Shown here: one piece after another, positions 1 through 8,536 of the stretch
Layout of the letters: each line of letters begins with the position of its first letter
How positions within the stretch are numbered: the first letter of the stretch is position 1
Assembly: GCA_022508745.1 (NCBI GenBank)
Contig: JAFLUP010000018.1
Location: forward strand, 1-39,786
DNA length: 39,786 bases
From: Oscillospiraceae bacterium
Lineage (GTDB): Bacteria > Bacillota > Clostridia > Oscillospirales > CAG-382
Reading direction: 5' to 3'
Program-made: the position numbers and the translations under genes
Notes under the pieces: model-generated
The model's input: the letters and a program-made list of their open reading frames with translations, nothing else
What the model was told of the DNA's origin: nothing
Database searches by the model: none

Positions 1-593
1 GCCTTTTCGCCGTCGGAGTAAGCGGTCTCCTTGACGATGGTCAGCTCGCCGGTCTTGAAATCGTAATCCGTCTGCACATAGGTGAAGCCGTTGATGCGGG
101 AGATGATCATCGCCGCGTCCTTGCCGAGACCGTTGAGGATGACGCGCAGCGGTTCTTTACGAACCTTGTTCGCGGTGCGGGCGATACCGATCGCGCCTTC
201 CGCTGCCGCAAAGGACTCGTGACCTGCCAGGAACGCAAAGCACTTGGTCTCCTCGCGGAGCAGCATTGCGCCCAGATTGCCGTGACCGAGACCGACCTTT
301 CTGGTCTCCGCAACGGAACCGGGGATGCAGAACGCCTGCAGACCGATACCGATGGCTTCCGCAGCGTCCGCCGCGGTCTTGCAGCCCTTCTTGATGGCGA
401 CAGCGCAGCCGAGGGTGTATGCCCAAACCGCGTTCTCAAAGCAGATGGGCTGCACGCCTCTGACGATGCTGTCGGCGTCAACGCCCTTCTCTTCGCAGAG
501 CGCTTTTGCCTCCTCCAAGGAGGAAAGCCCGTATTCTTTCAGACAGGCATTGATCTTGTCAATCCGTCTTTCGTATCCTTCAAAAGTTGCCAT
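1..593 (-). CDS. GGGtGRT family protein, N-terminal part (C-terminus beyond window edge)
   Basis: Reverse-strand reading from ATG at 593 gives MATFEGYERRIDKINACLKEYGLSSLEEAKALCEEKGVNADSIVRGVQPICFENAVWAYTLG...GLGHGNLGAMLLREETKCFAFLAGHESFAAAEGAIGIARTANKVRKEPLRVILNGLGKDAAMIISRINGFTYV, recognisable as the GGGtGRT family; open to position 1. The diagnostic motif itself lies outside the window. Confidence 0.88.
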   Translation of the reverse strand, partial: MATFEGYERRIDKINACLKEYGLSSLEEAKALCEEKGVDADSIVRGVQPICFENAVWAYTLGCAVAIKKGCKTAADAAEAIGIGLQAFCIPGSVAETRKVGLGHGNLGAMLLREETKCFAFLAGHESFAAAEGAIGIARTANKVRKEPLRVILNGLGKDAAMIISRINGFTYVQTDYDFKTGELTIVKETAYSDGEK

Positions 594-608
594 GTTGCTT
601 TCGCCTCC

Positions 609-1304
609 TTATTCTTTTCTCGGGTCGATATATTTGACGGCGTCATCATACCGGCCGTAGGTCTTGACGTTCTTCTCGTAGGCTTCCGCAGGGTCGGAAC
701 CGTTGCGGATGGCCTCCATCATCTTGCCCAGATGGACGAACTTGTAGCCGATGATCTGGTCATCCTTGTCCACGGCGAGGTTGAGGATATAGCCTTCCGC
801 CATTTCCAGATAGCGAACGCCCTTCGCGTTGGTGGCAAAGATGGTACCCACCTGAGAGCGCAGACCTTTGCCCAGGTCGTCGAGAGAGGTACCGACGGGC
901 AGACCGTCGTCAGAGAAAGCGGTCTGGGTACGACCGTACACGATCTGCAGGAACAGCTCACGCATGGCGACATTGATGGCGTCGCAGACGAGGTCGGTAT
1001 TGAGGGCTTCCAGAATGGTCTTGCCCTGCAGGATCTCCGCTGCCATCGCCGCGGAATGGGTCATACCGGAGCAGCCGATGGTCTCGACGAGCGCTTCTTC
1101 GATGATACCCTCCTTGACGTTCAGAGAGAGCTTGCAGCAGCCCTGCTGGGGTGCGCACCAGCCGATGCCGTGGGTAAAGCCGGAAATGTCCTTCACATCG
1201 TACGCCTTAACCCACTTGCCCTCCTCGGGAATGGGGGCGGGACCGTGCTTCGGACCCTTGGCGATGGGACACATCCGTTCAACTTCGCTGGAATACTGTA
1301 ACAT
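609..1304 (-). CDS. Iron-sulfur cluster assembly scaffold (NifU/IscU-like) protein associated with GGGtGRT protein
   Basis: 231 aa; conserved Cys context IGCSGMTHSAAMAAEIL, GWCAPQQGCCKL, DLVCDAIN; immediately upstream of the GGGtGRT gene on the same strand. Confidence 0.85.
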   Translation of the reverse strand: MLQYSSEVERMCPIAKGPKHGPAPIPEEGKWVKAYDVKDISGFTHGIGWCAPQQGCCKLSLNVKEGIIEEALVETIGCSGMTHSAAMAAEILQGKTILEALNTDLVCDAINVAMRELFLQIVYGRTQTAFSDDGLPVGTSLDDLGKGLRSQVGTIFATNAKGVRYLEMAEGYILNLAVDKDDQIIGYKFVHLGKMMEAIRNGSDPAEAYEKNVKTYGRYDDAVKYIDPRKE

Positions 1305-1347
1305 AGTGTTACTCCTTTCGAAATTTATTTATCTGATCTTTCTTCTC

Positions 1348-1917
1348 TTATGGAATGATTTCGCCGAACACTTCGCCGGAGAGTGCTGCGGCGTTGGCTT
1401 CGTCGGTATCCAGATGGACGGCGGGGGCAAACTTGTCACTCACACGGACGACGACTTCACCGAAGGTGAGCCCGCGCTCGCCATCGACCTTCACGGAAAC
1501 GATCTGCTTGTCCTTCAGACCCATCTCCGCAGCGGTGGCGGTGTCCAGATGCACGTGCCGTTTTGCGGCGATCACGCCGCGGGTGATCTCGATTTCCCCG
1601 GCAGGACCGACGATTTTGATGCCCTCGGTTCCCTCGATGTCGCCGGATTCACGGATGAGCGCGTTCACGCCCAACGTCCGTGCATCGGTGAGGGAGATCT
1701 CCACCTGCGTATCCTTGCGGACAGGACCGAGGATCAGAACGTTGTTGATCGCTTTCTTCGGGCCGACGAGGTTGACACGCTCGTTGCTGGCGAACTGCCC
1801 CGGCTGGGAAAGCATCTTCTTGACGGTCAGCGCATTGCCCTCTCCCAGCAGGACCTTCAGATCCGCTTCCGAGAGGTGTACGTGCCTTGCGGATGTTTCA
1901 ACGATGACTTTTTTCAT
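1348..1917 (-). CDS. pduL: Phosphate propanoyl/acetyltransferase, PduL family
   Basis: 189 aa with two metal-binding-type motifs ARHVHLSEADL and KRHVHLDTATAAEMGLKDKQIV; no N-terminal encapsulation-peptide-like extension. Confidence 0.88.
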   Translation of the reverse strand: MKKVIVETSARHVHLSEADLKVLLGEGNALTVKKMLSQPGQFASNERVNLVGPKKAINNVLILGPVRKDTQVEISLTDARTLGVNALIRESGDIEGTEGIKIVGPAGEIEITRGVIAAKRHVHLDTATAAEMGLKDKQIVSVKVDGERGLTFGEVVVRVSDKFAPAVHLDTDEANAAALSGEVFGEIIP

Positions 1918-1960
1918 GTGATTTCCTTCTTTCCATGTCTTTCATGTTGATACTTCCATA

Positions 1961-1989
1961 ATTATACATCACATGAAACAAAAAGTAAA
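1961..1989 (-). promoter_or_regulatory. Putative sigma-A promoter for pduL operon
   Basis: Minus strand TTTACT (1989-1984) - 17 nt - TATAAT (1966-1961), about 45 nt upstream of pduL ATG. Confidence 0.55.
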
Positions 1990-2012
1990 TAGATTTTTTC
2001 GTAAAAAATTTA

Positions 2013-2041
2013 TTGAAATCTCTTCGTTTATATGTTATAAT
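2013..2041 (+). promoter_or_regulatory. Sigma-A promoter for trpS
   Basis: TTGAAA (2013-2018) - 17 nt - TATAAT (2036-2041). Confidence 0.8.
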
Positions 2042-2047
2042 ACAAAA

Positions 2048-2125
2048 TATGGGAATTTATGGCACCCCAAACGGCAAGAAGTTGTGCCTCGCGGCTTGGG
2101 AACCATAGAAAAGAGGTTTACAGTC
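2048..2125 (+). promoter_or_regulatory. Structured trpS 5' leader (candidate cis-regulatory RNA)
   Basis: TATGG(2058-2062)/CCATA(2103-2107) and CCCAA(2066-2070)/TTGGG(2096-2100) nest around GGCA(2073-2076)/TGCC(2085-2088); ends just before the SD aagagg. No T-box motif. Confidence 0.4.
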
Positions 2126-3136
2126 ATGCAAGAAACCAAAGAAGCAAAAAAACTGGTCCTTTCCGGCATCCAGCCGTCCGGAACACTGACGCTCGGGAAC
2201 TATCTCGGTGCGCTGCGGAACTGGACGAAGATGCAGGATGAATATTTGTGCTACTATATGTTGGCGGATCTGCACACCATCACGGTGCGGCAGGTTCCTG
2301 CGGAGCTGCGGCAGAACTGCCTGAAAACCGCCGCGATCTACCTTGCAGCCGGGCTGGATCCGGAAAAGATCACCCTGTTCCTGCAAAGCATGGTGCCGGC
2401 ACATTCCCAGCTTGCGTGGGTACTGAATTGCTATGCCATGATGGGCGAGTTGAACCGCATGACGCAATTCAAGGATAAATCCGCCCGCCACGCGGATAAT
2501 ATCAACGGCGGTCTTTACACCTATCCCGTGCTGATGGCGGCGGATATCCTGCTGTATCAGGCGGACTATGTGCCGGTAGGGAAGGATCAGAAACAGCACG
2601 TGGAGCTCGCCCGGGACATCGCGAACCGCTTCAATAACACGTATAGCGAGACCTTCCGGATCCCGGAACCCATCATCTCCACGAATACCGCCAGCATCCG
2701 TTCTCTTTCGGATCCGACCAAGAAGATGAGCAAGTCCGAAAGCGGCGACGGCACCATTTTCGTACTGGATAACAAGGATACCATCCTGCGCAAGGTACGC
2801 AAAGCGGTCACGGATTCCGACGGCGAGATCCGCCGTGGGGAAGGGAAGCACGGCATCAATAACCTGATGAACATTTACAGCGCCGCCACCGGCAAGACCG
2901 ACGGGGAGATCGAATCCGAATTTGCCGGAAAAGGCTACGGAGACTTCAAACTGGCGGTGGGCGAAGCCATCGCGGATCTGCTGGGCGGCATCCAGCAGGA
3001 ATATGAGCGGTATATGGCGGATAAAGCGTACCTCAACCGCGTGCTGATCGAGGGCGCGGAACGCGCGTCCTACGCCGCGAACAAGACGCTTTCCAAGGTC
3101 TACCGTAAGGTGGGCTTCTACGACCCGCATAAGTAA
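2126..3136 (+). CDS. trpS: Tryptophanyl-tRNA synthetase
   Basis: 337 aa; MQETKEAKKLVLSGIQPSGTLTLGNYLGALRNW..., KMSKS motif; SD aagagg. The track start at 1973 overlaps the promoter, so ATG 2126 is preferred. Confidence 0.96.
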   Translation: MQETKEAKKLVLSGIQPSGTLTLGNYLGALRNWTKMQDEYLCYYMLADLHTITVRQVPAELRQNCLKTAAIYLAAGLDPEKITLFLQSMVPAHSQLAWVLNCYAMMGELNRMTQFKDKSARHADNINGGLYTYPVLMAADILLYQADYVPVGKDQKQHVELARDIANRFNNTYSETFRIPEPIISTNTASIRSLSDPTKKMSKSESGDGTIFVLDNKDTILRKVRKAVTDSDGEIRRGEGKHGINNLMNIYSAATGKTDGEIESEFAGKGYGDFKLAVGEAIADLLGGIQQEYERYMADKAYLNRVLIEGAERASYAANKTLSKVYRKVGFYDPHK

Positions 3137-3140
3137 ACGG

Positions 3141-4202
3141 ATGGCAATGAAAAACACGCTGCTTTCCGTTCCCGCGAGGGATGGCTATCCGCTGGAGGCG
3201 ATGTTGAGCGTCCCGGAAGGGGATTTCAAGAAACTCGTCCTGTATGTGAACGGCTCCGGCCCTGTGACCTACCATATCAATAGGCAGCTCCCGGACGGCA
3301 AATGGTTTCGGTATCATGATCTGTTTGCCGAGGAATTCACCCGCCGCGGGATCGCATACTGCCGGTACAGTACGCGAGGCGCGAAGGACGGGGATACCGC
3401 ACCGTATTTTGTCGATATCGACTATGATGCGTATCGAACCTATCTGCCGCACAATTCGGTCGGCGATGTGGAATGTCTTGTGGATGCCGTTTGCGCAGAG
3501 TACCCGGATATTTCCGTCTATCTGCTCGGCTGGAGCGAGGGGTCGGTCATCGCTCCTCGTGTTGTACTGAACGGTCGCACAAAGATCGACGGGTTGCTGC
3601 TGTGTGGATATTGTAATGAAAATATGCGCGATACATTGGTTTGGCAAGCACAGGGAAATAACGAACTGATTTCTTCCAGGCGGTTGTTTGATTACGATAG
3701 AAAAGGCTATATTTCCAAAGCCGATTTTGAGGAAGACCGGTATCAAGTCCGTCAGGCGTTATTTGGCGAACGAACCTTTGAACAGTTGGATCTGGACGGC
3801 GACGGAAAGTTGACAGCGGAGGATTTTGCTCCGCGCATGTCAAACTTTTTGAACGGGATCCTTTCCGCCATTGAGCGGGGGGATGATGAATGGACCAAGC
3901 AGAATCACGCCCTACATCTGACGACAGGTTGGTTCCGGGAACATTTCTCCCTTGAACCGAATAAGACCCTGCTGCCGAGGCTGGATCTGCCGATCCATAT
4001 TTTCTCCGGCGAATATGATGCCATGACGCCGCAGTTTTATGCGAAAGATATTGAGCAGCGCTTTGCGGAACTGGGCAAAACCAACCTGACTGTTCATTAT
4101 TTTGAAAACCACGACCATGAGCTGAACGTTTTGAGATATTTTATAAAGGGCGAGCTTCCCGACGGGATCAAGTGTCTGTTGGAAACCGCAGAATCGTTGT
4201 AA
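3141..4202 (+). CDS. Alpha/beta hydrolase with an EF-hand pair inserted before the catalytic Asp
   Basis: Nucleophile elbow GWSEGS, Asp region FSGEYDAMTP, His region FENHDHELN; inserted DYDRKGYISKAD and DLDGDGKLTAED loops. Confidence 0.82.
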   Translation: MAMKNTLLSVPARDGYPLEAMLSVPEGDFKKLVLYVNGSGPVTYHINRQLPDGKWFRYHDLFAEEFTRRGIAYCRYSTRGAKDGDTAPYFVDIDYDAYRTYLPHNSVGDVECLVDAVCAEYPDISVYLLGWSEGSVIAPRVVLNGRTKIDGLLLCGYCNENMRDTLVWQAQGNNELISSRRLFDYDRKGYISKADFEEDRYQVRQALFGERTFEQLDLDGDGKLTAEDFAPRMSNFLNGILSAIERGDDEWTKQNHALHLTTGWFREHFSLEPNKTLLPRLDLPIHIFSGEYDAMTPQFYAKDIEQRFAELGKTNLTVHYFENHDHELNVLRYFIKGELPDGIKCLLETAESL

Positions 4203-4216
4203 AAAGGAAAGAAGAT

Positions 4217-6202
4217 ATGGCAAAGAAGAACGAAGAATACGGCAGTCAAAGTATCTCCATGCTCAAGGGCGCGGACCGCGTGCGGAAGCGTCCGGCGGTT
4301 ATTTTCGGCTCGGACGGGCTGGAGGGGTGCGAACATTCCTTTTTTGAGATCCTGTCCAACTCCATCGACGAGTTCCGCGAAGGCTACGGAAAGGTCATCA
4401 ACGTCACCGTCGGCGCGGACCGGGTCATGACCGTGGAGGACTTCGGTCGCGGCGTTCCGCTGGACTGGAACGAAAAGGAACAGCGCTACAACTGGGAGCT
4501 GGTCTACTGCGAGCTGTACGCAGGGGGCAAATACGAAAACGCCGAGGGCGGCGCGTATGAATACTCTCTGGGGCTCAACGGTTTGGGCGCCTGCGCCACG
4601 CAGTACGCCTCCGAGTTCATGGAAGTGACCTCCTACCAGCGTGGAACGCAGTATTCCATTCGCTTCAAGCAGGGGGAACCAGTTGGCGAGCTGGAAAAAG
4701 CCGATTGCCCAAAGAACAAGAGCGGAACGGTGGTGCGCTGGAAGAGCGACAACGCTGTATTTACCGATACGGAGATCTCACTGGAATACTTCCTGCGCAC
4801 CATGCGCAAGCAGGCGGTGGTCAATGCGGGGCTGACGCTGAATCTCAAGTGGCAAAATCAGGAAGGCAACTTCGAGACCCATAGCTTCTATTACGAAAAC
4901 GGTATTGCCGACTATATGGCGGAGATCGTAGGGGAAGCGGGTATGACGCCGGTGCAGGAATACGCCTGCGAGCGCGTCGGGCGCGACCGTCCGGACAAGC
5001 CGGATTATAAATTGAAGATCGACTTTGCGTTTTGCTTCTCCAATGAGGTCAATTTGTTGGAGTATTACCACAATTCCTCCTTTCTGGAATACGGCGGATG
5101 CCCGGATAAGGCGACCCGCTCCGCGTTCGTTTACGCGGTGGACAAATATTGCTCGGAAAAAGGGAAGTATACAAAGAACGAATCCAAAGTTACCTTTGAT
5201 GACGTAAAAAGCTCTCTGGTGCTGGTCATCAACTCCTTTTCTACCCAAACGTCCTACGAAAACCAGACGAAAAAGGCCATCAACAACGCCTTTATCACCA
5301 AGGCGATGACGGAGTTTTTCAAGCAATCGCTGGACGCATACTTCGCAGAGAACCCCGCCTTTGCCGATCAGGTCTGCCAGCAGGTGCTCATCAACAAACG
5401 CTCCCGGGAATCGGCGGACCAGATGCGGGTCAATATCAAAAAGAAACTCACACAGCCGGTGGACAGCATTGCCAACACCGTGGAGAAATTCGTCAACTGC
5501 CGCTCCCGCGACCCGGAGGTCTGCGAGCTGTATATCGTGGAAGGCGACTCCGCTTTGACAAGCTGCAAGCTGGCTCGCAACGCGGAATTCCAAGCCATCA
5601 TCCCCGTCCGCGGCAAGACGCTCAACTGCCTGAAGGCCTCTGTGGACAAGGTGATGAAGAGCGATATCATTCTCGACCTCATCAAGGTCATCGGCTGCGG
5701 CATGGAGTTAAAGTCTCATAAGGGGAAGGATCTCTCCACCTTTGACCTCGACCAACTGCGTTGGAACAAGATCATCATCTGTACCGATGCGGACGTAGAC
5801 GGCTACCAGATCCGCACGCTGATTATGACGCTGTTTTATAGCTTGCTCCCAACCTTAATCCGGGAGGGGAGGGTCTATATCGCAGAAACCCCGCTGTATG
5901 AGATCAACAGCAAGGACGAGACCTATTTCGCCTATGACGAGGGGGAAAAGCAGGCGATCCTTGACAAGCTGGGGAAGCAGAAATACTCCATCCAGCGCTC
6001 CAAGGGTCTGGGCGAAAACGATCCGGACATGATGTCCCGCACCACCATGCACCCCGCCACACGGCGGCTGATCCGGGTCATGCCGGAGGACGAACAAAAG
6101 ACATACGAGATGTTCGACGTTCTGCTGGGGGACAACCTGGCAGGGCGTAAAGAGATGATCGCCGCGTACGGCGCGAAGTACTACGATTTGGCTGACTTCT
6201 AA
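4217..6202 (+). CDS. Type IIA DNA topoisomerase subunit B (ParE/GyrB-like, divergent)
   Basis: 662 aa; GHKL ATPase (RKRPAVIFGSDG, LSNSIDEF, NGLGA), TOPRIM EGDSALTS, TDADVDGYQIRTL, RSKGLGE. Confidence 0.92.
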   Translation: MAKKNEEYGSQSISMLKGADRVRKRPAVIFGSDGLEGCEHSFFEILSNSIDEFREGYGKVINVTVGADRVMTVEDFGRGVPLDWNEKEQRYNWELVYCELYAGGKYENAEGGAYEYSLGLNGLGACATQYASEFMEVTSYQRGTQYSIRFKQGEPVGELEKADCPKNKSGTVVRWKSDNAVFTDTEISLEYFLRTMRKQAVVNAGLTLNLKWQNQEGNFETHSFYYENGIADYMAEIVGEAGMTPVQEYACERVGRDRPDKPDYKLKIDFAFCFSNEVNLLEYYHNSSFLEYGGCPDKATRSAFVYAVDKYCSEKGKYTKNESKVTFDDVKSSLVLVINSFSTQTSYENQTKKAINNAFITKAMTEFFKQSLDAYFAENPAFADQVCQQVLINKRSRESADQMRVNIKKKLTQPVDSIANTVEKFVNCRSRDPEVCELYIVEGDSALTSCKLARNAEFQAIIPVRGKTLNCLKASVDKVMKSDIILDLIKVIGCGMELKSHKGKDLSTFDLDQLRWNKIIICTDADVDGYQIRTLIMTLFYSLLPTLIREGRVYIAETPLYEINSKDETYFAYDEGEKQAILDKLGKQKYSIQRSKGLGENDPDMMSRTTMHPATRRLIRVMPEDEQKTYEMFDVLLGDNLAGRKEMIAAYGAKYYDLADF

Positions 6203-6223
6203 AAGAATATAACGAGGTAATCC

Positions 6224-8440
6224 ATGGCTAAAAAGAAGAAAACCATCGAACAACAGATCCCGGCGGCGGAACCGCTGGACGTGCGCATCACGGAAGTGCT
6301 GGAGAGCAACTATATGCCCTACGCCATGAGCGTGATCGTCTCCCGGGCGATCCCTGCCATCGACGGGTTCAAGCCTGCCCACCGTAAGCTGCTCTATACC
6401 ATGTATAAAATGGGGCTGTTGACCGGTCCGAAGGCGAAAAGCGCCAAGGTGGTGGGGCAGACCATGGTGCTCAACCCCCACGGGGACGCTGCCATCTACG
6501 AGACGCTGGTCCGTCTGACCACCGGCAAGGAAGCGCTGCTGCATCCCTTCATTGAATCCAAAGGGAGCTTCGGCAAGCAATATTCCGACATGGCATATGC
6601 CGCCTCCCGTTACACGGAATGTAAGCTGGCAAAGATCAGCGAGGAGATCTTCGACGGGATCGACCAGGACGCGGTAGACATGGTGCCCAATTACGACGGC
6701 ACCACCACAGAGCCGAATCTGCTCCCCACCAGTTTCCCGAATATTCTGGTCTCCGCCAACAACGGCATCGCCGTAGGCATGACCAGCACCATCTGTTCTT
6801 TTAACCTGCGGGAGGTGTGCGAAGCCACCGTTCAACTGATCAAAAACCCGCAGATGGATGTGGAAGATCTACTGGACGTGCTCAAAGGTCCGGACTTCTC
6901 CACCGGCGGTCTGCTGCTCTATCAACGGGAGAAGCTGCGGGATATTTATACCACCGGCAGGGGCTCCGTTTCTGTGCGATCCCGCTATGAATACGATCCC
7001 CGCGCCAACCGCATCGAGATCACGGAGATTCCCTATACCACCACGGTGGAAAAGATCAAAAATGCCATCGTCGATCAGGTCAAAAGCGGAAAGATCAAGG
7101 AGATCAACGATATCCGTGACGAAACGGATATCAACGGTCTGCGCATCGCCATCGACCTCAAGCGGGGCGCTGATGCGGAAAAACTGATTGCAAGGCTCAA
7201 CAAGCAGCGGATTCTGGAGGAGAATTTCTCCTGTAATTTCAATGTGCTGGTAGGGGGGGTCCCCCAGACGCTGGGCGTTCTGGAGATCCTGGACGAGTGG
7301 ATCGCCTTCCGCACGGAATGTCTGCGCCGCAATTATATTTACGATCTGACCAAGAAATCCGACAAGCTGCACCTGCTGTACGGTTTGAAGGAGATCCTGT
7401 TGGACATCGACAAGGCCATCCGCATCGTCCGGGAGACCGAGAGCGAAAAGGATGTGGTGCCCAACCTGATGAGCGGCTTCGGCATCGACGAAGTACAGGC
7501 GGAATACGTTGCCGAAATCAAGCTGCGCAACCTCAACCGGGAATATATCATCAACCGCATCGACGAAATCGAGGATCTGGAAAAGGCCATCGACGAGTTG
7601 AATCTGCTCATCGGCAGCGACCGACGCATCCGCACCGTCATCGCCAAACAGCTTACAAAGATCGCAGACAAGTACGGCATGCCCCGCAAGACGCTGCTTC
7701 TGGACCCCAGCGAGCTGGAAGAAGTGGATCTGACCGAGCCGGTGGAGGATTATCCCTGCGTCATGTTCCTCAGCAGAGAGGGCTATTTCAAGAAATGCAC
7801 GCCCGCATCTCTGCGCGGCAGCGACGTGCAGAAGTTCAAGGAAAACGATTCCCTGCTATATAAGCAGGAGGTCTCCAATGCCTGCGAAGTGCTGTTCTTC
7901 ACCTCTCTTGCACAGGTATACAAATCCCGCATGAGCGATTTTGACGATTGCAAAGCGTCCTCTCTGGGCACCTATGTCCCTGCGGCGCTCTCCTTCGAGC
8001 AAAACGAGCGTGTGGTGGCAGCCATCCCGTTGAAATCTTACGAGGGCTCTCTAGTGGTCTTCTTCGAAAACGGAAAGGCCGTCAGGATCCCGCTGGAAAG
8101 CTACCAGACCAAGACCAACCGCCGCAAGCTGACGGCAGCGCTGTTTGCCGGCAGCCCCGCCGTAGGGGTGTTCCGCGCCGGAAACGATGGGGCGGCAGGA
8201 GAATACTTCCTGCAAACGGACGATAAACGTGCGCTGCTGGTCAAAGAAGAACAGGTGGTGGAAAAAGCGACGCGCACCTCCGCCGGCGCTGCCGTCTTCA
8301 CCCTGAAGAAGGGCAAGCGCGTCCTTTCTGCGGAACTTTATGATCCGAATTCGCTTCCGCTGGACCGTCCCGCCCGCTACCGAAAGACGAATTTGCCCTC
8401 TACCGGCACGCCTTACGACCGGGAAGCGACGGAAAAATAA
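6224..8440 (+). CDS. Type IIA DNA topoisomerase subunit A (ParC/GyrA-like, divergent)
   Basis: 738 aa; YAMSVIVSRAIPAIDGFKPAHRKLLYTMY, catalytic-Tyr context AASRYTECKLAKI; no GyrA-box seen in the C-terminal domain. Confidence 0.92.
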   Translation: MAKKKKTIEQQIPAAEPLDVRITEVLESNYMPYAMSVIVSRAIPAIDGFKPAHRKLLYTMYKMGLLTGPKAKSAKVVGQTMVLNPHGDAAIYETLVRLTTGKEALLHPFIESKGSFGKQYSDMAYAASRYTECKLAKISEEIFDGIDQDAVDMVPNYDGTTTEPNLLPTSFPNILVSANNGIAVGMTSTICSFNLREVCEATVQLIKNPQMDVEDLLDVLKGPDFSTGGLLLYQREKLRDIYTTGRGSVSVRSRYEYDPRANRIEITEIPYTTTVEKIKNAIVDQVKSGKIKEINDIRDETDINGLRIAIDLKRGADAEKLIARLNKQRILEENFSCNFNVLVGGVPQTLGVLEILDEWIAFRTECLRRNYIYDLTKKSDKLHLLYGLKEILLDIDKAIRIVRETESEKDVVPNLMSGFGIDEVQAEYVAEIKLRNLNREYIINRIDEIEDLEKAIDELNLLIGSDRRIRTVIAKQLTKIADKYGMPRKTLLLDPSELEEVDLTEPVEDYPCVMFLSREGYFKKCTPASLRGSDVQKFKENDSLLYKQEVSNACEVLFFTSLAQVYKSRMSDFDDCKASSLGTYVPAALSFEQNERVVAAIPLKSYEGSLVVFFENGKAVRIPLESYQTKTNRRKLTAALFAGSPAVGVFRAGNDGAAGEYFLQTDDKRALLVKEEQVVEKATRTSAGAAVFTLKKGKRVLSAELYDPNSLPLDRPARYRKTNLPSTGTPYDREATEK

Positions 8441-8445
8441 GGAAA

Positions 8446-8490
8446 ATACCCGCATACGCTCTTGACAGAGGCATATATGCGGTGTATAAT
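8446..8490 (+). promoter_or_regulatory. Consensus sigma-A promoter for gdpP operon with an embedded inverted repeat
   Basis: TTGACA (8462-8467) - 17 nt - TATAAT (8485-8490); inverted repeat CCGCATA (8450-8456)/TATGCGG (8476-8482). Confidence 0.85.
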
Positions 8491-8536
8491 GATATGATAT
8501 TTGATCGCAATTTGCGGAGATAGGAGGTGTGTCCAT

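Noticed and set aside
219-1301. Plus-strand 360-aa ORF opposite GGGtGRT/NifU-like genes
   Set aside because: Antisense shadow ORF in GC-rich coding DNA; protein resembles no family and the opposite strand has clear homologs.
1348-1917. Bacterial microcompartment locus
   Set aside because: Only PduL is present; no shell proteins and no encapsulation-peptide-like N-terminus.
2058-2107. tRNA-Trp anticodon mimic in the trpS leader (CCCCAAA)
   Set aside because: The CCA lies in a predicted stem and the flanks do not form an anticodon-like stem.
1973-2125. Long trpS ORF starting at ATG 1973
   Set aside because: The extension spans the -35/-10 promoter and has no homology to TrpRS; ATG 2126 with SD is the natural start.
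2057-3157. Minus-strand 366-aa ORF opposite trpS
   Set aside because: Shadow ORF of a well-supported gene.
3690-3824. Dockerin partner for the cohesin-like protein
   Set aside because: The hydrolase has no signal peptide and the first loop is poorly dockerin-like; EF-hand lid is more likely.
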